64,000 bases of DNA, from contig NZ_AP019721.1 of NCBI RefSeq assembly GCF_006742205.1, positions 1 to 64,000 on the forward strand, read 5' to 3'. The position numbers and the translations under genes are program-made. Under the pieces are notes generated by a model, which worked only from the letters and a program-made list of their open reading frames with translations, was not told where the DNA came from and did not search any database. Below are positions 62,445 through 64,000 of this stretch, piece by piece; within the stretch, counting starts at the first letter, position 1, and each line of letters begins with the position of its first letter. This DNA comes from Staphylococcus epidermidis. Lineage in GTDB: Bacteria > Bacillota > Bacilli > Staphylococcales > Staphylococcaceae.

Positions 62445-62852
62445 ATGGAGATGAAAATCAGTGAATTGGCTAAAGCGTGTGATGTGAATAAAGAAACCGT
62501 TCGGTATTACGAGCGGAAAGGATTGATAGCCGGGCCTCCCAGAAACGAATCAGGGTATCGAATATATTCAGAGGAAACAGCAGATCGGGTACGGTTTATT
62601 AAACGAATGAAGGAATTGGATTTCTCGCTAAAGGAAATCCACCTGTTGTTTGGTGTGGTTGATCAAGATGGGGAGAGATGTAAAGATATGTACGCCTTTA
62701 CCGTTCAAAAAACCAAAGAAATCGAGCGGAAAGTGCAGGATTTGTTACGAATCCAACGGTTATTAGAGGAATTAAAAGAAAAGTGTCCAGATGAAAAGGC
62801 GATATATACCTGTCCTATTATTGAAACGTTAATGGGAGGGCCTGATAAATAA
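62445..62852 (+). CDS. merR: Mercury-responsive regulator MerR
   Basis: MerR represses the mer operon without Hg(II) and activates it with Hg(II). The 135-aa protein has the N-terminal winged helix ([20 protein letters not shown]), a dimer coiled coil (about 85-115) and the three mercury-binding cysteines C79, C114 and C123, the same positions as in Bacillus MerR. A MerR-type promoter lies just upstream, so it heads a mer operon that continues beyond the window. Confidence 0.94.
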   Translation: MEMKISELAKACDVNKETVRYYERKGLIAGPPRNESGYRIYSEETADRVRFIKRMKELDFSLKEIHLLFGVVDQDGERCKDMYAFTVQKTKEIERKVQDLLRIQRLLEELKEKCPDEKAIYTCPIIETLMGGPDK

Positions 62853-62868
62853 ATGGGGGAAGATTTGA

Positions 62869-63222
62869 ATGAAAAAACGCATTTCCTTCACCGCTATAAT
62901 GACGGTGTTGTTAATCGGTTTAACAGCTTGTGGAGCAGAATCTGATACCGCGAATGAATCAAAGGTTCAAGACATTCAAGGAAATCCAGTCAGCCTACCT
63001 AATGAGAAACCCACACTCATTTATTTTATGGCAACCTGGTGTCCATCTTGTATATACAATGAGGAAATCTTTAAGGAAATTCATCAACTAAACCCGAACG
63101 ATGTTCAATTGATCACAGTTAGTTTAGACCCTAACACAGATACAAAAGAAAGCTTTGCGAAATTTAAACAGGATTATGGCGGGGATTGGCCCCATGTTTT
63201 AAAGATAGGAGTGGAATTATGA
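62869..63222 (+). CDS. TlpA-like thioredoxin-fold lipoprotein of the mer operon
   Basis: A 117-aa product with a lipoprotein signal (LTAC, lipidated C21) and a thioredoxin-like domain with WCPSC (C58, C61). It lies 16 nt after merR and overlaps the next gene by 4 bp (ATGA). Related proteins are about 170 aa; this one stops after GGDWPHVLKIGVEL, just before the part expected to hold the cis-proline. It may have lost its C-terminal third by deletion fused to the next gene's start, or be a short variant. Outside the cell it could hand Hg(II) to the membrane partner. Confidence 0.75.
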   Translation: MKKRISFTAIMTVLLIGLTACGAESDTANESKVQDIQGNPVSLPNEKPTLIYFMATWCPSCIYNEEIFKEIHQLNPNDVQLITVSLDPNTDTKESFAKFKQDYGGDWPHVLKIGVEL

Positions 63223-63899
63223 GTTTTTCGTTTCTCTTCATTCTGACCGCTGGAATGGTTGCGGCCTTTAATCCTTGTGGTATCGCCTTGCTTCCTTCTT
63301 ATATCTCCTATTTAATTGGAGGCGAAACAAAGGATCATTCGTTCCGCTATGCAATTTTTAAAGGATTAGGGCTTGGTGGAGCGATGACCACGGGGTTTTT
63401 AACGATTTTTGTATTGGCTGGTTTGTTGATAGGAGGATTGGGAAGCGCACTAACAGGGATTTTTCCGATTCTTTCATTGGTTATGGGTATACTCATTGCT
63501 TTATTGGGGTTGGGCATGCTATTTGGGAAGCATTTGCCGATTAAAATAGGATCTTTTCAAGTCAAGCCAGGGAAATGGTCTATCTATTTTTACGGAATAG
63601 CCTATGCCGTGACATCACTTGGTTGTACCTTGCCAGCCTTTATGTTGGTGGTCTCTGCATCGCTGAATGACAATAGCGTAACGGCCGTGATCATCAAGTT
63701 CATCATCTACTCCCTTGGTATGGGAATTGTGGTGACAGCGATCACGATGGTCTCATTGATTTCACGACAATTGGTACAGAAGTTTCTGCACAACTATATG
63801 GGTTCTATCCAAAAAATAGCAGCTGTTGTGATTTTCCTCTCCGGTTTGTACATGGCTTATTACTGGTATTTCGGTTCTGGTGGCATTTGTACATTTTAA
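63219..63899 (+). CDS. CcdA/DsbD-like membrane protein (MerT-type, Gram-positive)
   Basis: A 226-aa membrane protein with six hydrophobic helices. The CcdA/DsbD thiol-transfer cysteines lie in AAFNPCGIALLPSYISYL near 17 and TSLGCTLPAFMLV near 132. The start (63219) overlaps the lipoprotein stop, and AGGAGTGG precedes it. CcdA-like genes in Gram-positive mer operons are proposed to move Hg(II) or electrons across the membrane. Pairing with the WCPSC lipoprotein supports a thiol relay. merA itself should follow outside the window; 63900-64000 shows no gene. Confidence 0.82.
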   Translation: MSFSFLFILTAGMVAAFNPCGIALLPSYISYLIGGETKDHSFRYAIFKGLGLGGAMTTGFLTIFVLAGLLIGGLGSALTGIFPILSLVMGILIALLGLGMLFGKHLPIKIGSFQVKPGKWSIYFYGIAYAVTSLGCTLPAFMLVVSASLNDNSVTAVIIKFIIYSLGMGIVVTAITMVSLISRQLVQKFLHNYMGSIQKIAAVVIFLSGLYMAYYWYFGSGGICTF

Positions 63900-64000
63900 A
63901 ATCCAACCGATCAGGTGTAACAAAAAATAGATGAAAGATGTAAAAAAGCTAAACGAACAAATTTCAAGTTAGGCTATAGGCCATGTATGTACCTTAACCA

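Noticed and set aside
32162..64000. CRISPR array, mecA complex or ACME arc genes in the cassette
   Set aside because: No regularly spaced short repeats and no mec or arc reading frame were seen in this part.

Overview
The window starts exactly at the dnaA start codon of a low-GC Gram-positive chromosome. Gene order (dnaA-dnaN-yaaA-recF-gyrB-gyrA-nnrD-serS-azlCD-metX-DUF2232-gdpP-rplI-dnaB-purA-tRNA-walRKHIJ-rlmH) and the proteins identify a coagulase-negative Staphylococcus. DnaA at 451 aa, GyrA at 893 aa, WalK at 610 aa and a sphingomyelinase gene between serS and azlC point to the S. epidermidis/S. capitis/S. caprae group. This species call rests on remembered protein lengths and sequences, not on a search.

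Bases 1-32161 are core chromosome. oriC, with DnaA boxes and a DnaA-trio run, lies between dnaA and dnaN. Replication and topology genes follow. Next come a T-box-controlled serS, a secreted sphingomyelinase facing the other way, an azlC frameshifted in a T8 tract with azlD, and metX behind a SAM-I riboswitch. Then come gdpP-rplI, dnaB, purA with a PurR-box-like dyad, tRNA-Glu and tRNA-Asp, and the essential walRKHI-walJ locus. About 1 kb without genes follows, ending in a dense second cluster of DnaA boxes just upstream of rlmH.

The 3' end of rlmH carries the SCC attachment sequence (32144-32161). All that follows looks like a composite staphylococcal cassette chromosome with no right-hand att repeat seen before base 64000 and no mec gene in view. 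Its left part (32.2-42.3 kb) holds an hsdR-hsdM deletion scar, an orphan hsdS, an IS1182-type remnant, a speG polyamine acetyltransferase, a DUF2871 membrane protein, and the usual SCC operon (SAUGI, a 30-aa peptide, DUF960, DUF1643 and a broken small gene). An intact ccrA-ccrB pair, probably allotype 4, and a truncated cch follow. A second, inverted and broken ccrA-ccrB pair is fused head-to-head to the cch fragment and runs into a truncated ZIP transporter.

The right part (42.3-64 kb) is a patchwork of metal-resistance modules divided by IS431 and IS1182-type elements. It contains an ArsR-type sensor with a P1B-4 ATPase, an unrecognised gene split by an A-tract indel, and an IS431-bounded block. 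That block holds a truncated lspA, cadC, a ZIP transporter, a cadA with duplicated metal-binding domains, an intact IS1182-like element, a dihydrolipoamide dehydrogenase-like gene and cadD. After the second IS431 come a MerA-like flavoprotein without the C-terminal cysteine pair, merR with a MerR-type promoter, a TlpA-like lipoprotein and a CcdA/MerT-like membrane protein. Together these suggest resistance to cadmium, zinc, lead and probably mercury, plus polyamine tolerance, collected at the rlmH site by repeated recombination.
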